Shown in pieces: positions 45,000 through 57,600 of a stretch of DNA of 64,000 nucleotides (positions within the stretch are counted from its first letter, which is position 1; each line of letters starts with the position of its first letter). Below the pieces are notes generated by a model. That model was not told the DNA's origin and searched no databases. It saw only the letters and a program-made list of their open reading frames with translations. Where the stretch lies: assembly GCA_022606425.2 (NCBI GenBank), contig JAHDVF020001374.1, forward strand, positions 186,001 to 250,000, given 5' to 3'. A program made the translations under genes and the position numbers. The stretch is from Lepidostoma basale. Its lineage: Eukaryota; Arthropoda; Insecta; Trichoptera; Lepidostomatidae.

Positions 45000-45510
45000 T
45001 TGTAGACCTATGTGGTCTCATCTCCAAAGTATTGCTGTGAGGTAGACTCCTAGCTGTCCTTCCATATTTTAGGAGGTCTTCCACGAGTCCCATGAGGCTG
45101 ATTGTGTAGTGGCGGTACTCCCATAGAAGCACAAAAGCCCGGCTTGCGTAAGAAATTTTGAATCAAAACCTCTTCTGGCTTCCAGAGGTTCAGCTCTTGT
45201 GGCTATTCCTATTACGTTTGATGTGAAAATTGTTGGAAGGTGATTTGGTGGGTTGTTGGTTTATGCGGGGACATGATTACTTAGGTTTGGGGGTTTTGAT
45301 TCAAAGTTTCTTACGCAAGCCGGCTTATTGGCTTCTGTGGGAGTACCGCCACTGATGTGTAATATAGGGAAGTCTGGTGGTGTCCATTCTTCGAACATGA
45401 CCGTACCAGTCCTTTTTTCCCTGTATACTCCATCTTATAATATCCTCAACCTCACATATTCTGGTGTTCCTCGCGCGATCTCTGTGTCTTGTCTGCTTTG
45501 CCTGCTATCG
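45000..45510 (-). mobile_element. LINE-I 3' end, carrying a hAT-like insert
   Basis: Inverted match to the copy at 51663-51984 (CCTCATGGGACTCGTGGAAG..., CGATCTCTGTGTCTTG, CTGCTATCGTCCTCA). The tail GAAGAAGAAG is at the left. It is split at 45107-45354 by another element and ends about 35 bases before the first CD36-like exon. Confidence 0.8.
45107..45354. mobile_element. hAT-like MITE
   Basis: Inverted ends (C/T)AGTGGCGGTACTCCCA and its inverse GGGAGTACCGCCACTG. Further inside, GGCTTGCGTAAGAAATTTTG is inverted as CAAAGTTTCTTACGCAAGCC. The CAGTGGCGG end and the GATTGTGT / GATGTGT flanks fit a hAT element with a roughly 8-bp duplication. The inner CAGAGGTTCAGCTCTTGTGG recurs at 63476-63540. 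Confidence 0.75.
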
Positions 45511-45547
45511 TCCTCATTCTTATACAATTGTATTATTTATTTTCCAG

Positions 45548-45639
45548 GTTGCAGACGATGGGGTATCGTGGGAATTATAATGTTTACATTAGGAATTTTA
45601 ATAATCTTTGTAAACCCATTGAAGCATATCATTAGATGG
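45548..45639 (+). CDS. CD36-like exon with N-terminal membrane helix
   Basis: Acceptor ttttccag; donor gtaagt at 45640. Two bases complete a split codon, followed by CRRWGIVGIIMFTLGILII to KHIIRW. A basic stretch before the hydrophobic helix fits the short cytosolic N-terminus of the family. Reading upstream in this frame continues into a LINE fragment, so the coding sequence must enter by splicing. Confidence 0.88.
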
Positions 45640-48600
45640 GTAAGTTTCAATATTTTACTAATTTTTTCACAAGAATTGGTTTGAGTTGGGCTGCTTGCCG
45701 TAATTAAGACCATATTTTGTATTGAATATTCCATTAACCTTAAACAGAAGGTGTTTTACTGCTGTCTCCTACTGGTGTTATCTTATGAGCTTGAATACAT
45801 AACATTGTCTCTGAAAAGCGCATATAAATTGAAAATCGTCCAAAAAGCTATGCAATGAGCAATAGTGGGAATTATAATAGTATAATGGACAAAAATAATT
45901 AATTTTGTGTAATATCGTGTATTTGGGTAGAATGTTTACAAAATATGGGCTGGACTGGAGAGGGATATTGAAAGAAGGGCAGGCAACAAAGTGAGTGGAG
46001 CACTTAAAGTTGTCATCGCAAACAAAAACCTATCCAAAAAAGTTAAATGGCAGTGCACAATAATGATTGTAAAACCTGGTGATGTCAACATTGGTTGATG
46101 ACACAGCTGTCGCGTAAAATAAAATAAAATACAATTGTAATACAAAAAAACAAGTTTATTCATTAACAGTTTTAAAATGTTAAGGTATCATAGTGTTTCG
46201 GCCAAAACAATGGACTATTTCATATTATTATAGATAACTAACCATGTCGCCGTCTCTCCGAAGGGGTACGCATAACTGATAGACCGCCACACTGTTCTTT
46301 CCTGACATACTTATCTCGCTTTCTTTACATTTATAAATTGTGCTATGCATGCACGTCAATTTCTCCTACTTAACACATGGCCGATGTTGAATATTTAATA
46401 TACTTGTTCGTGCCACGTTTCATTCGGTCTTTTTACATTTCTAGTTGGGTTTACGTTTTTAAATAATATTTTTTAAAAAAATATTTCCTAGAATACAACA
46501 ATGAGAGCAGGAGGGTTCGCCGAGAGCATGTGGAAAGTTCTTCCAGTGGACGTAATCAACTACGTCTATATCTTCAACATTACTAACCACGAGAGATTCT
46601 TAAAAGGAGAGGACACCAAACTAGTCTTTGACGAGATTGGACCTTATGTATTCCGGTTAGTGGACAACAAGAACAACAATTAATTAACGTGACTTTATAA
46701 ATTTCTACCTTTATTAATATCAATTAATTGTATTAATTTTCAGAGAACACAGAACTAACGACGAGATCACGTACAACGACAATGGCACCATGACATATAT
46801 TCCGAACATCACAGTAAAATACGTTCCAGAACGATCCGTAGGAGACATCTATACAGATAATATGATCACAATCAATATCCCGTATTTAGTAAGTTCAATT
46901 GAATTCTTCTTCTTCTTTTTGTCCTGTCACATCTACGTGGTGCATAAGGCCTCAAGGAACCTTATCCACCCGACTCTATCGCATGCCTGATGGCTAACAT
47001 CATCCCAAGTGAGGCCTACTGCCTTAACCTCGTCCTGCAGGGCTCTTCTCCAGGTGGGTCTAGGTCTGCCTCGCTTTCTCTTTCACCCCATAGGGGACCA
47101 GTCTAGTGCACCCTGGGCGATGCAGGCTGGGTTCCGTCTCAGAGTGTGACCGATTCACTGCCATTTTCGTCTAGTGACTTGTTCTCTAATAGACCTTTCG
47201 CCTGCCATGGTCCAGAGAACGACATTTGACACTATTTAAGATTTTGATTTTGAATATTGAGCAAAGGCACCTATTTATCAATAACGTCCGCGGTAGATTT
47301 CCAAGTATCACGTCCGTACAGCAGTACGCTTTTAACGCTACTGCTGAATACTTGGAGCTTGAGCTTTCTCGAAATGATACTGGAACGCCTTACAGGGCGA
47401 AGCATAGCGAAAGCTCCCCTTGCCTTGCTGAGTCTGCTGGCTATATCTATTAATTTATATATTTTTCTTATACACAAATGAGACATAACAAAAGAAAAAA
47501 AAATTGGTGTCTCATTTGGACACAAAACGGTAGACAAAAATACAATATCGATATGAATAATTAGGAAAGGAAGGAGCATCTCAGAAGTATGTATATTATA
47601 CTCTTTGAAACAGTGAGTTTCAATAAATCTGATATGCTAAGACTACAGTTTATTGTCATTGAATACAAGTTACGTTCCTGGTGAAAAGCAAGCTCCGGTT
47701 TTAGGGTATCGTCAGCATGAACTCGGACGCCTCTTTGTTGAAGAAAATCGGTGTCAACGTAGTCAGCGCCAACTCCCCGACCTTCGTGAATGTCCCCGTC
47801 AACGGGTTCCTGTGGGGCTACGAGGATCCCCTCATCCAGCTCAGCAGCAGCTACCTCCCCCACTGGATAGATTTCGAGAAGTTCGGCATTCTGGACAGGG
47901 TGAGTGGCATAACCTCATTTACAATTTAACCACAACTTTGAAGATATTTATTGTAGGGTCACATACAGTGATTTTTAATACATATATTGTACAAATGAAC
48001 ATACAGTTAAATAAAAACAAAGAACTGCTTACCCGAAGCTGTTATAGGACGCAACGACGCCCTTTCGTCAGATTCGCTCATGCAATCCCTAACTCATACA
48101 ACGTTAACTGTAGAACGAAACTTAAAAAAAAGGCAAAATGGTCTCCAGTCCACATTTAATCTAGTTTATTTCCTATTCAATTCCACGTCCCGATCTCACA
48201 AAATAGAGCAAAATATGGTACATGGTTTATTGATGGTTGAGGTATTAGTTTTGTAAAACTCCATTATTAATTTATAATAGTAAACACGATTATTTAGTGG
48301 TTTTACTTGGATTTAATTTATATAAATTGTGCCAAATTTGCTTTGCTTTGCAAGGGCATTCTCAAACTGTCAGTTTATATAGCGTTTCAATATTCGGCTT
48401 CAATTTAGTTGAACCGTCTCGTGGACCCCGTTTAAATCTCATGGACCTCCAATACCCCTATCAAGTTGTCGTGGACCCCTAGGGATCTATATAGACCACT
48501 TTGGGAATCACTGGTTCAAACCATCTCAGGCATCCTTTTTAATTTTACAATTGATGCCTTAATCTGTCGTACGTTTATTTCTTATTTCGTCGTTCGATAT

Positions 48601-51600
48601 TCTATCATATATTGTTTTCCCGCACATTCTTCTCAGTGATCTAATTTCTCTGTTCATTTAATCTTCTTCGACAGCTCCAAGCTTCACTTACGTATATTTT
48701 ATAAGTCATTTTGGAATTCCACAGTGTTAAAGCCAAAGGTTTATCAAAAAATAAATAATGAAATTGTAGATTTTAATAAATGGTTTAAAAATTCCAGCTG
48801 AGTACCTACAGTATGTCATAATTCTCAGAGTTGGGCGGTCCCAACTTTTTAAATAAACGATCAAAACATATATTAACTCTTCACTTCAAGTTTATCTCTG
48901 AGTTATTAATTGAAGAAAAACTGATAAACTCCATTCAGATCAAACCACCTTAGAAACGAAAACGTAGTTAATTTGGTTACAAGCAGAATACAATTTCTTT
49001 GACTCCATTATTTTGGATAACCTCGGGTCACGTTACGCACTATCTGCCAAAATAACATTTGACCTCTCGTGTCGTATAATTGCTTTCAAAATATCGTTGT
49101 AAGAAGCAGTACCACTCAGCAGATGTTTCATTTCTAAATTAACTAACTAACCATCACGCCGTCTCCCGGAAAGGTAAGGCAGAGAGAATGGAATGTCACA
49201 CTTTAACCTATGCGGCACTCCATCCTTCTCTTTTCGCCCCGCGAGAGACGCGGTGTGATGGGTTGCGAACCTCATCGCCACCAATAACCATCTCCCGTGC
49301 ACACTTCGATCGTCCAATATCCACATAATAAGTTTTAAACAAATAATATAAAATACCATGATGTAAAATAAAATAACAAAAAAAAAAAATTTAACAGAAA
49401 ATGTTCTTTTTAGATGGTGCACATACTATCTATTTAATTTATGTTCCACGTAGCCACCGTTTTTTTTTAATTAGCAGTAATTAGGCACTTAAAACAAATC
49501 AACACCAGCATGAACATTAAAATAATATTGAAGAAATATTCAAATTGTCGGCAGGCAGAGAGAATGGACCGCCACACTACTCTATCCTGACACACCTCTC
49601 TAGATTCCACCACATTCATACAACGAGTCATGCACGTCGACCTACATTTAAAATTTTATTAATTTGGTCATGCCATGTTTTCCTCGGTCTACCTTGACTC
49701 CGTACTCCATTTACACCGTTAATATAAACTTTCTTAATCATTCCTTCTTTTTCTTCTATATGTCCAAACCATAGAAATGATTTGCCATTCTCTTTTAATG
49801 CAGCGATCCTTTAATATTTTTGTTCATAATACCTTCTTCCGCTAAGAAATGCATACATTTTGATTAAAAATTAGCATTAAATTTAACATAAATGTCTCTT
49901 CGTAGTTGTACGCGAGTAAAAGGGAGCTGGTGACAGTGAACCTCAATGAAAGTGCAGGAGACCCCTACAAGATCCAGTACTGGAACGGGTCACCAGGACT
50001 TGAGCAGTGGAACTTCAAGGACATGGAGACCAGGTACTGAATAGTGAATTATTCTAACGCACCCCTAAAACTTATTGAGCAATATCAATGTGATATTTGG
50101 TCGATTAAAAGCAACATATTAGGTCCTTACATATGAAATTGGCGTTTTGCCGTACTGGCAACTTTGATCTCAAATATCTTCTCTTTGGTAAGGAATTCCA
50201 AATTCAAATTTATACAGCTATTTACTCAAGTATTTGTGTTTCGAAAATTATAATTCATTTGTTTTTTACTCAATTGTTTTTTTTCTTTGCGTCACTCAGT
50301 TTACAAAATGGAAAACTTGAAATATCGCGTTATTTACGAGTACGAGTTCCACCGTGGCACCAGTGCTGCAGAAACGGCTCGAAGGATTAATGATGTGTAT
50401 GGCGACGGTGCCGCAAAAGAAAACACAGTGCATTTTTGGTTCCAAAGTTTTCGTTCTGGAAATTTCGACCTGCAGAACAAGCCCCGTGGACGGCCGGAGA
50501 CCAAAGTTGATAATGAAGAATTGAAGGCTATTGTGGAAGCGGATCCTTCGCAAACCACGTCCGAGTTAGCTGCAGGCTGCGGTGTTAGTGATAAAACTGT
50601 TTTAATCCACTTGAAGCAAATTGGGAAGGTGAAAAAGCTTGAAAGGTGGGTACCTCACGAATTGAGTGAAGCAAATCAACAAACGCGCGTTGACTGCTGC
50701 GTTGCATTACTCAACCGGCACAATAATGAAGGGATTTTGAATCGAATCATTACCTGTGATGAAAAGTGGATCCTGTATGATAATCGGAAGCGCTCATCGC
50801 AATGGCTGAACCCTGCCGAACCAGCCAAACCATGCCCAAAGCGAAAATTGACTCCAAAAAAGTTACTTGTGAGCGTTTGGTGGACTAGTGCTGGTGTCGT
50901 TCACTACAGCTTTCTTAAATCTGGCCAGACGATTACGGCAGATGTCTATTGTCAGCAACTGTAAACCATGATGGAAAAGCTAGCTGCTAAACAACCGAGG
51001 CTGGTTAATCGCTCTAGGCCACTGCTGCTTCATGATGACGCTAGACCACACACTGCACAACAGACGCCTACCAAATTAGAAGAGCTTCAATTGAAATGTC
51101 TAAGACATCCACCGTACTCTCCGGACCTTGCCCCAACAGATTACTATTTTTTTAGAAATTTGGATAACTTCTTGCAAGGGAAAAAATTCAACTCCGATGG
51201 GGCAGTCCAAACCGACTTCAAAGATTTTATTGATTCCCGTCCGAATGTTTTTTTTAGTAAAGGGATCGATGAACTACCTATGAGATGGCAAAAGTGCATA
51301 GATAGCAATGGTACATACTTTGATTAAATAAATATATTATATTAAAAAAAAATCAACTTTATGTTCCTCCCATACAAAACGCCAATTTTATATGTAAGGA
51401 CCTAATATTCAGAGCTTTCTCCGACCCAAAATGTTCTTTGTTTGTTTCCGGTTTTCATTGTTCACTATTTTTTTTATAATTTTTCTCATTCTAATTTTTT
51501 TAAATCTAATTATAATAAAAATAATGCATTTGATTAATTATATAAAGTACAGTGCTCTTAAAACACATATAAAAACACATTCAAATAATAAAGTAAAGCC

Positions 51601-54600
51601 AATTACATGTTACCACGAATACAAATGAAAAGAATAAATAACAGACGACAGTATGAAATGAACTAAGGACGATAGCAGGAAGACACTGAGGACAATAGCA
51701 GGCAAGACACTGAGAGATCGCGTGAGGAACACCAGAATAAGATAAATATGTGAGGTTAAAGATATTTTAAGATGGAGCAGACAACGAAAAGGGGACAGGT
51801 ACGGTCATGTTCAAAGAATGAACACCACCAGACTCCCCTATATTGTAGTACATAATCAGCCTCATGGGACTCGTCCTCGTGGAAGACTTCCTAAAAGATG
51901 GAAGGACAGCTGGTAGTCTACCTCACAGGAGGAGCAAAACTCTGGAGAACAGACTACATAGGTCTACAGCAAGAAAGAAGAAGAAGTATGAAATGAAATG
52001 GAAGTTAAACTAACCACTCTTTATTTAAATATGTTTGTAAATAAAAACATAATGCATATTTCTTCTTCATAGATACAATCCTGTGGATTGGTCTGCCTCA
52101 AGCTTCACTCGTTCCATCCACTCAGTTCTGTCTCCAGCCATGTGTTTTCAGTGTTTTCATTTCTGTGTACATGCCACAGCGCATATTTCTTTATCACCTG
52201 GTCCATATAGGCGTCCTATGGGCGGCCTCTGCAATTTCTGTTCTCAACCATTCCCTCTGCTATAGTAATATACAGGCCCGGATGCCTAATGTTATAGCCT
52301 ATCCAGTTTGCTTGTTGCTGGGTAATCCTTTTGAGCATTAGAATCATTTCTCCGTCCCTTCTCATTACCTCGCTGTTTTAGATGTGTTCCGATCAATGGA
52401 CCACATTTCAAAAGCAGTTAGACGTCTGTATTTTGGAAATGAGCTAATCTTCTTCTGAAAGTGCCCTGTCAGGTCCCCCAGACGGCGACGTTGGCGATTA
52501 CTCTGGTAAGCTCTTCCCTATCCTGCACTGTCCGGAAAAGCTCCTCCACAGTTTCGATTCCCGTCCATTCCCTCACATTGCGCAGCCAAGAGATCCGCCT
52601 TCTCCCTGCCACACTTTTCCCTTCAAAATCAGATGCAGCAGGTGATATTTCTCTCCTCGTATAACGTGACCTCGATATGAAATCTTGCGGACTTTGATCA
52701 ATGTCAGCAGCTCTCTATTTACTCCTGCACGATTCAGGACTTCTGTGTTCGTCACTCTGTCTGTCCATGGGATCCTAAACATTCTTCGGTGAAGCCACAT
52801 TTCAAATGCCTCTAACCGGTTCATTGTATTTACTTTTAATGTCCATGTCTCACACCCATATAACAGAACAGAACAGACCACACATAACACCTTATGAGCT
52901 AATAAAAATTATGGATCTAATGATTGTTCCAATTTGCAGTCTTCCTTGTAACACGGTCAATGGAACGTTCGAGGGCCTCATCCTCCCTCCGGATATGAGC
53001 AACCGGCAGTCCTTCAAGGTGTACAAGAAGCTGTTCTGTCGCACCATGAACCTGGTGTACCAAAGCAACAAGACGGAGCCCAGCGGCCTCCAGTCCGTTA
53101 CCTACACCATCCCCAGGGAGGACGCCATGTGCTCCAACCCGGACAACAGCTGCTATTGCCCCAAGAGCGGGTACCGCCCAGCGGATACCCTCATTGATAT
53201 TGCGCCTTGTTATTACGGTAAGACATTTTAATGACACAAACTCCATACTCGCCGACTGCATATTACAGATATTCTTTTTGTTATTTTGAGTTCGTTAAAG
53301 ATCGAGTCGTTTGTCCTTTTTGGAGTTACCGGGATCTTAACCCTTACCACTCAATTATTTTTTGATATTGTTTGTCAAACTTTTTGAATTTGTTTGCCAA
53401 CTCTAACTTAAATAATGTCAAAATATTTTTATTGATAGGTAGTTGCAAAAAAATTTGTTAAAAATTCATTTGTTTGATTTATTCATCAAATAAAAAACAA
53501 TTTACAAAAAACATTATGGACTTCTTATAGTTTTGCATATTATGATACTTTTTAAAACAATCTCCAGGATGGAGAGCAGGTTTTCTGAAACAGGTCTCAC
53601 AAAACCACACTGTTTCCCGTCTTCCCTATGGAATCTTTCTGTTCCACACTGCACACAGTACAGTCTTTAGAACCTTTGTCCAGTTTTGCAATGAAGTGGG
53701 ACTTGTACTCTAATTGCTGAAGTTCCCGCCATTTTAGGTTATGTGAATATGCCAGGATTATTTTATAGTAAAATAAAAACGTAAAACAGTAAAAGAAACT
53801 TATTAAAACGTGAAATTAAATGGTTTTTTTAACGCGAATATACACCACGCGCGCAAGTCTTATCTTGTCGGCCGCCAGCCGACAACTGAGTTATAGCGTA
53901 CATATAGCGGCATTCGAAAAAAGAGTGGTAAGGGTTAGGCATACGACGCTAACACAAAATTTTGTAGGCGTCAATCCTGGTGCGGTCACAAGATTTCATT
54001 GTCCATGTTTCAGCAGCATTAAGATATTCTTAATATGATCTTCCAATGATCATAATCTAATAATGCCTGATATAACGACCTTCGTGGCCGAGTGGTAATT
54101 GCATTGACTGTCACCCCGAAGGTTCCGGGTTCGATTCCCGCCGAGGGCAGCGTGATTGTCAGATTGTCTTTGGTCTGGTGTAGAATTCACGTGATAATTA
54201 AATGGCGATAGATTAGCTAAATATCACGTGTCACGAGAATCACTATGATTGCTATAATACCCTTTACATCGATTTGGATCATGCTGCCATGATGTAAAGA
54301 GCGATTCAACAAAATAATAATAATAATAATGTTTGGACACATGGTTCAAATATTGCAAACAAGCAGTGTGAATGGAAAAAGAAGCCGTGGAAGACCAAAG
54401 AAAGCATGAGCAGATCAAATTAATCAAATACTTAAAGGTGGTCACATTCGATGTCGGAAAAATCAACGATCGTGCATATAGAGCAATGTTTCTTAACCTT
54501 TTAAGTAAGTCGCACCCCTTTGAATCTGAAAATAGGTATCCGCACCCCCATTCCAAAAATGTGTTTCGATTTTTTAGTTTGGAATAATACCTTTTTAAAA

Positions 54601-57600
54601 AAAAAATTCATTTAGAAAAATTATTTCATTCTTCATTCTTAGTTTTGGCATACATGTATTTTTAGATATCACTATAAAAATTAACTTTTTTCCAGGACTT
54701 CCACTAGCCCTTTCCAACCCACACTTCTACGGAGCAGACGACTCGCTGTCTGAACATTTCGTTGGGATGTCTCCAGACCCTGAGAAGCACGTCACTTCTA
54801 TGACTTATGAACCGGTAAGTAAAAAGACAAGCTAATATTGTGATATCGGAACCAAGTTATTAGTTTCAAAAATATAACCATAGATGGCATTACATAAGGT
54901 GTTCGGGAAAAGAAACATTCAAATTTTAATTGTATCTCAATAGAGACGAAGACGTAAACTGGAAACTGAACATGGATGATCAAGGTGTTTACAGGACTTA
55001 TGACCTGTCATTGGTTGGGTTAAGCGCACGCTTTATGTAATTACAACATTCCCCATTTCACCTTTGTTATTGTGATCATGCATGACAAATTTTTGGAAGA
55101 TGTATATATACTTCAAAATCCATATTTATCTTCACGTGTCAGTTTCAGTCAGCCATCTATGTAGATTTGGTTGCACTTGTGAATTTTTTCAAGAATTAAC
55201 CTATACAACCGACCCACTAACGCCATCTATGGAGAATGATTTTCGGCATTTAGCAAACTACCTTATTAACACAATGCGAAGGCTGTCGCCTAACATATTG
55301 TTAGAAGCCGCTAGGAGTATTATTCCATTCTATATGCCAAAGAATTTGACCAGAATATTTGAAGAACAAATATTTGTGAATGTATACTTATACCTGTATA
55401 CGAAATCCTGGATTTACACCAAAGGGTGGTTAATTCAAATTTTAATTTTATCTCAATAGAGACGAAGACGTAAACTGGAAACTGAACATGGATGATCAAG
55501 GTGTTTACAGGACTTATGACCTGTCATTGGTTGGGTTAAGCGCACAAGAAACATTGCTTTGGGGCGAAAATTTATTTCACGTTATTGTTTGATATTTTTT
55601 TCAGAACATCGGAATGCCCTTAAATGGCAAGATCAGGACTCAAGTCAATCTGGTCATGAAGGACTCAGATTACAACCTAAAGGCAAGACCATTAAGTAAT
55701 CTCGCCATACCAATTATGTGGCTGGACTCAGTGAGTATAAACCATACGTTTGCGAGTATTTATAGTATATGAAAGTAATGATTTTTGAAAAAGAAGAAAT
55801 CGTGACAGTCTCCAACATTTACGTGAATGTTGAAAATTTGGGACAAGTAGATGAGTTCGTGTATTTGGGTAGTATGTTAACAAAAGATGGGCGAGTGGAG
55901 AGGAATATTGAAAGAAGGGTTGGGGCCGGCAATAAAGTGAATGGTGCACTTAAAGTTGTCATCGCAAACAAAAACATATCGAAAAATATTAAAATAGCAG
56001 TGAACAATGGTTTTCTTATACCGACCCTTAGGTATGGAAGCGAAGCATGGAACTGGCAAAAGAAGTATGAAAGTAGAATAAATGCAGTAGAAATGAGATC
56101 TCTTGGACGAATGTGTAGATATTCTTTGTATGATATAGTGTCGAATGAAAATATAAGAAGTGAATGCGGTGCGAATAATGGTGTTATGAACAAAATAATG
56201 AAAGGATCATTAAAATGGTTTGGACACATGGAAAGAATGAACAGAGAAAGAAAGTTTAAAAAATGTATATGTTAACGATGTAAATGGAACTAGAAACAGA
56301 GGAAGACCGAGAAAAACGTGGCTCAATCAAATTAATCAAATATTGAATGTCGGCCACGTGAGGAGTCAGAGAAATCGGCGCGCGTGCATGACACGATGTA
56401 TGAATGTTGAGGAAGAGAAGGAAATATGTCAGGATACAAAAGTTTGGCAGTCTATTTTTTCTGCCTACCCCTTCGGGGAAACGGCGTTATGGTTAGTTAG
56501 TTAATGAAAATATTATTTTATATATTCAATAATTCTATTTTTTAATACGCAAATATTAAATATACTGTACTTCTGTCCACATAAGACTCCTTCAGTATCA
56601 GTCAGTTAAAACATGCGATCATTGACTTACCTATACTACCAATAAGTCAAACGACGACCTTCGCGGTAGAATGGAAAGTGCTATGTCTGCCACACCAAAG
56701 GTCCCGGGTTCGATTCCCGGGCGAGGGAAAGGGGATTATGACACTGTCTTTAGTCTGATGTATAATTCACGTGATAGTTAATTGGCGATAGATTTGCTCC
56801 CTATCACATGTCATGAGGAATAATACCTAGCTTAAAAGTTGTACACTGTAATTGGGTTCAAATAAACTGCTATGTATAAATGTGGAAAGCAGCGGTAAAC
56901 CACCACATCAAAAAGGCCAAAGTAGGATCCCAAGAATTAGCAAAGATATTAATAAACCAAAATCACCCTGTATAAAACAATCATCCGAACAGTAGTGACC
57001 TATGGGTGTGAGGCGTGGACAATGACAGCGAAATCTGCAGAGCGACTGGATACTTTTGAGAGAAGGGTGCTGCGCAGAATTCTGGGGCCTGTGAATGACG
57101 GTGAAGGCTGGAGAGTGCGGCATAATGACGAGCTGTACAATATTTACAAAGCTCCCAGTCTCTCCACACAGGTCAGACTGAATAGACTGAGATGGGCCGG
57201 TCACGTGCAGAGGATGCCGTCATCGCGAACCCCAAAAAGATTGCTGGAGTGGCACCCAGGTGGTAGAAGACCAATTGGACGACCAAGGCTGCGATGGGAG
57301 GATGAAGTTCGGAGAGATGGAACAAGATTGTTAAGAGTGTCAGATTGGAGGGTCGAAGCGGAGGACAGGAGGAGTTGGAGGCGAAGAATACTGGAGGCTA
57401 AGGCTCGATATGGGCTGTAGGGCCATCGAAGAAGAAGAAGATTAATAAACTAAGCGACTTTACTCAAACGTCGTCAAAGTCGGATTTTAACTGTTGTGTC
57501 GAAATTAATTTTATTCATTTAATCACTTTTACAGAGGTTCGAGGGTCTGCCAAATCACCTTACCATCATGCTCCTCATGGCCTTCAAATATCTCCCCATC

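Noticed and set aside
45328..45547. N-terminal extension of the CD36-like protein starting at ATG 45328
   Set aside because: This segment is inverted LINE-I sequence; a clean acceptor (ttttccag) at 45540-45547 marks the exon start.
47653..48159. 168-codon gene
   Set aside because: It is a shifted-frame reading of the CD36-like exon 47705-47899 running into the intron.
52917..53261. 114-codon antisense gene
   Set aside because: Antisense shadow of the GC-rich CD36-like exon 52940-53217.
54078..54150. tRNA gene
   Set aside because: Box A and box B are present with tRNA-like spacing, but the 3' half does not close an acceptor stem and the sequence continues into a body shared by six other dispersed copies. 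It is a SINE.
55082..55459. 125-codon novel gene
   Set aside because: It lies inside the 626-bp repeat element and runs into its terminal repeat. No recognisable domain.
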